From: Actinomycetes bacterium
GTDB taxonomy: Bacteria; Actinomycetota; Acidimicrobiia; Acidimicrobiales; RAAP-2
Length of the DNA stretch: 6,264 bases
NCBI GenBank assembly: GCA_021807965.1
Contig: JAKBCI010000051.1
Coordinates: forward strand, 1 to 6,264
Direction: 5' to 3'
Part shown: positions 5,562 to 6,264 of the stretch, piece after piece
Numbering within the stretch: the first letter of the stretch is position 1
Layout of the letters: each line of letters starts with the position of its first letter
The notes under the pieces: model-generated
Databases searched by the model: none
What the model saw: only the letters and a program-made list of their open reading frames with translations
What the model was told of the DNA's origin: nothing
Position numbers and translations under genes: made by a program

Positions 5562-6264
5562 CTAGGCCACCTTCGCGAGCGTCGAGCGAAAACTCGAAAA
5601 CGGCTCGACCGCGATCGCGGCGGGCTCACCGAGTAGCAGCGCCGTTACGAGCTGCGCCGTTGCGGGTGCGAGACCGATGCCTGCTCCCTCGTGGCCCGTG
5701 GCGTACCACAGACCAGCCACGTCGCGGTCCGGCCCGATAACCGGCAGGTGATCGCGCGAAAAGGGGCGAAACCCGCAGTAGGCGCGCATGATGGAGGTAT
5801 CGCGCAGCGTCGGCATCAGGCGCACGGCCCGCGCCGCGATCGCCCCCCAGGCCGCGACGTCGACGCTCGAGTCAAAGCCCACGTCCTCGCGTGACGAGCC
5901 AATCAGCACCGTCCCCGACGCCGTTGACTCGATCACGGTCGCGACCTGGCGCGCACCGCTATCGGACTGCACCGCGCCGACGTAGCTCGCGTCATAGACC
6001 TTGTGGGTGATGCGGTGCGCCATCGGCGTCGTGACGAGTAGCCAGCCCTTTCGCGGTCGTACGTCGAGCGTGCCGCCGAGTTGAGTCGCCACCTCGCCCG
6101 ACCAGGGCCCGGCCGCGACGACCACGTGGTCCGCCTCGACGGTCCCGTGGTTGGTCGTGACGCCTTCGAGCCGGCCCGCGGCGTCGCGCAGCGGTCCCGT
6201 TATCGTCGTGTCGACCAGCACGCGCGCACCGGCGGCTCGCGCCGAAGCGAGGAGTGCTTCGGCG
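5562..6264 (-). CDS. D-hydroxyproline dehydrogenase DAO-type FAD subunit (HcnC-like), 5' end outside window
   Basis: These are the C-terminal 233 residues of a D-amino-acid-oxidase (DAO) family flavoprotein, predicted to be the substrate-oxidising subunit that takes electrons from cis-4-hydroxy-D-proline into its FAD. The frame runs open to the right edge (…AEALLASARAAGARVLVDTTI…), so the GTG at 6221 is an internal Val and not a start. Visible landmarks are VEADHVVVAAGPWSGEVA with the conserved AAGPWS segment, RPRKGWLLVTTP of the substrate domain, and the C-terminal FAD-binding signature GFRPFSRDHLPVIGP followed by GLWYATGHEGAGIGLAPATAQLV. The N-terminal GxGxxG fold lies beyond the window. 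The TAG stop is immediately followed by the GTG of the small subunit gene. Order in the operon is DAO subunit, small Fe-S subunit, large FAD subunit. Glycine/sarcosine oxidase or cyanide synthase HcnC are family alternatives; neighbours favour D-hydroxyproline. Confidence 0.9.
   Translation of the reverse strand, partial: AEALLASARAAGARVLVDTTITGPLRDAAGRLEGVTTNHGTVEADHVVVAAGPWSGEVATQLGGTLDVRPRKGWLLVTTPMAHRITHKVYDASYVGAVQSDSGARQVATVIESTASGTVLIGSSREDVGFDSSVDVAAWGAIAARAVRLMPTLRDTSIMRAYCGFRPFSRDHLPVIGPDRDVAGLWYATGHEGAGIGLAPATAQLVTALLLGEPAAIAVEPFSSFRSTLAKVA
5567..5573 (-). promoter_or_regulatory. Ribosome binding site of the small Fe-S subunit gene
   Basis: AAGGTGG on the minus strand ends five bases before the GTG at 5561. 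It lies within the last codons of the upstream oxidase-type gene. It supports the GTG at 5561 (or the next GTG at 5558) as the start although the gene follows the previous stop without a gap. Confidence 0.55.

Noticed and set aside
5562..6221. A complete 219-residue protein starting at GTG 6221
   Set aside because: The frame continues without a stop to the window edge with DAO-family sequence, so the GTG is an internal Val codon and the gene is cut by the window.
3817..6264. Hydrogen cyanide synthase operon
   Set aside because: The subunits are homologous, but gene order and the adjoining epimerase, deaminase and semialdehyde dehydrogenase fit hydroxyproline degradation better.
1..6264. CRISPR array, tRNA or rRNA genes, insertion sequences, toxin-antitoxin or defence genes
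   Set aside because: No regularly spaced repeats, RNA-gene signatures, transposase motifs or terminal repeats were seen, and almost all of the window is accounted for by metabolic genes.

Overview
The window is compact, GC-rich bacterial DNA (roughly two thirds G+C by eye). Genes sit 0-21 bases apart and GTG starts are common. Several protein details, such as the PIPFYGELGS stretch of the dehydrogenase and the PNGSLGEY stretch of the DapA-like protein, resemble actinobacterial homologues. An actinobacterium is therefore the best guess, but this is inferred from memory of the families, not proven.

Layout. Bases 1-334 (+) are the 3' end of an aldo/keto reductase gene. Everything else is one tightly packed minus-strand operon. 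In transcription order it contains: a D-amino-acid-oxidase-type FAD subunit (5562-6264, 5' end outside the window); a small [2Fe-2S] subunit (5241-5561); a pyridine-nucleotide-disulfide-oxidoreductase-type FAD subunit with a BFD-like [2Fe-2S] motif (3817-5244); a DapA-superfamily deaminase (2869-3795); a proline racemase family epimerase (1864-2865); and an alpha-ketoglutarate semialdehyde dehydrogenase type aldehyde dehydrogenase (337-1863). The operon and the reductase gene converge, with two bases between their stop codons. No stretch longer than 21 bases lacks a gene.

How the genes work together. The set matches the known bacterial trans-4-hydroxy-L-proline degradation route. The epimerase makes cis-4-hydroxy-D-proline. 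The three-subunit FAD/Fe-S dehydrogenase oxidises it to 1-pyrroline-4-hydroxy-2-carboxylate. The DapA-like enzyme deaminates and dehydrates that to 2-oxoglutarate semialdehyde, and the aldehyde dehydrogenase yields 2-oxoglutarate for the TCA cycle. Key catalytic or cofactor-binding residues are visible in all the complete proteins. No transporter, regulator, promoter, RNA gene, mobile element or CRISPR is visible.

I see no undescribed system here. The observations most worth a second look are the assignment of the HcnABC-like trio to hydroxyproline rather than cyanide chemistry, the uniform CTAGG context of all five TAG stop codons, and two zero-gap TAG|GTG gene junctions.
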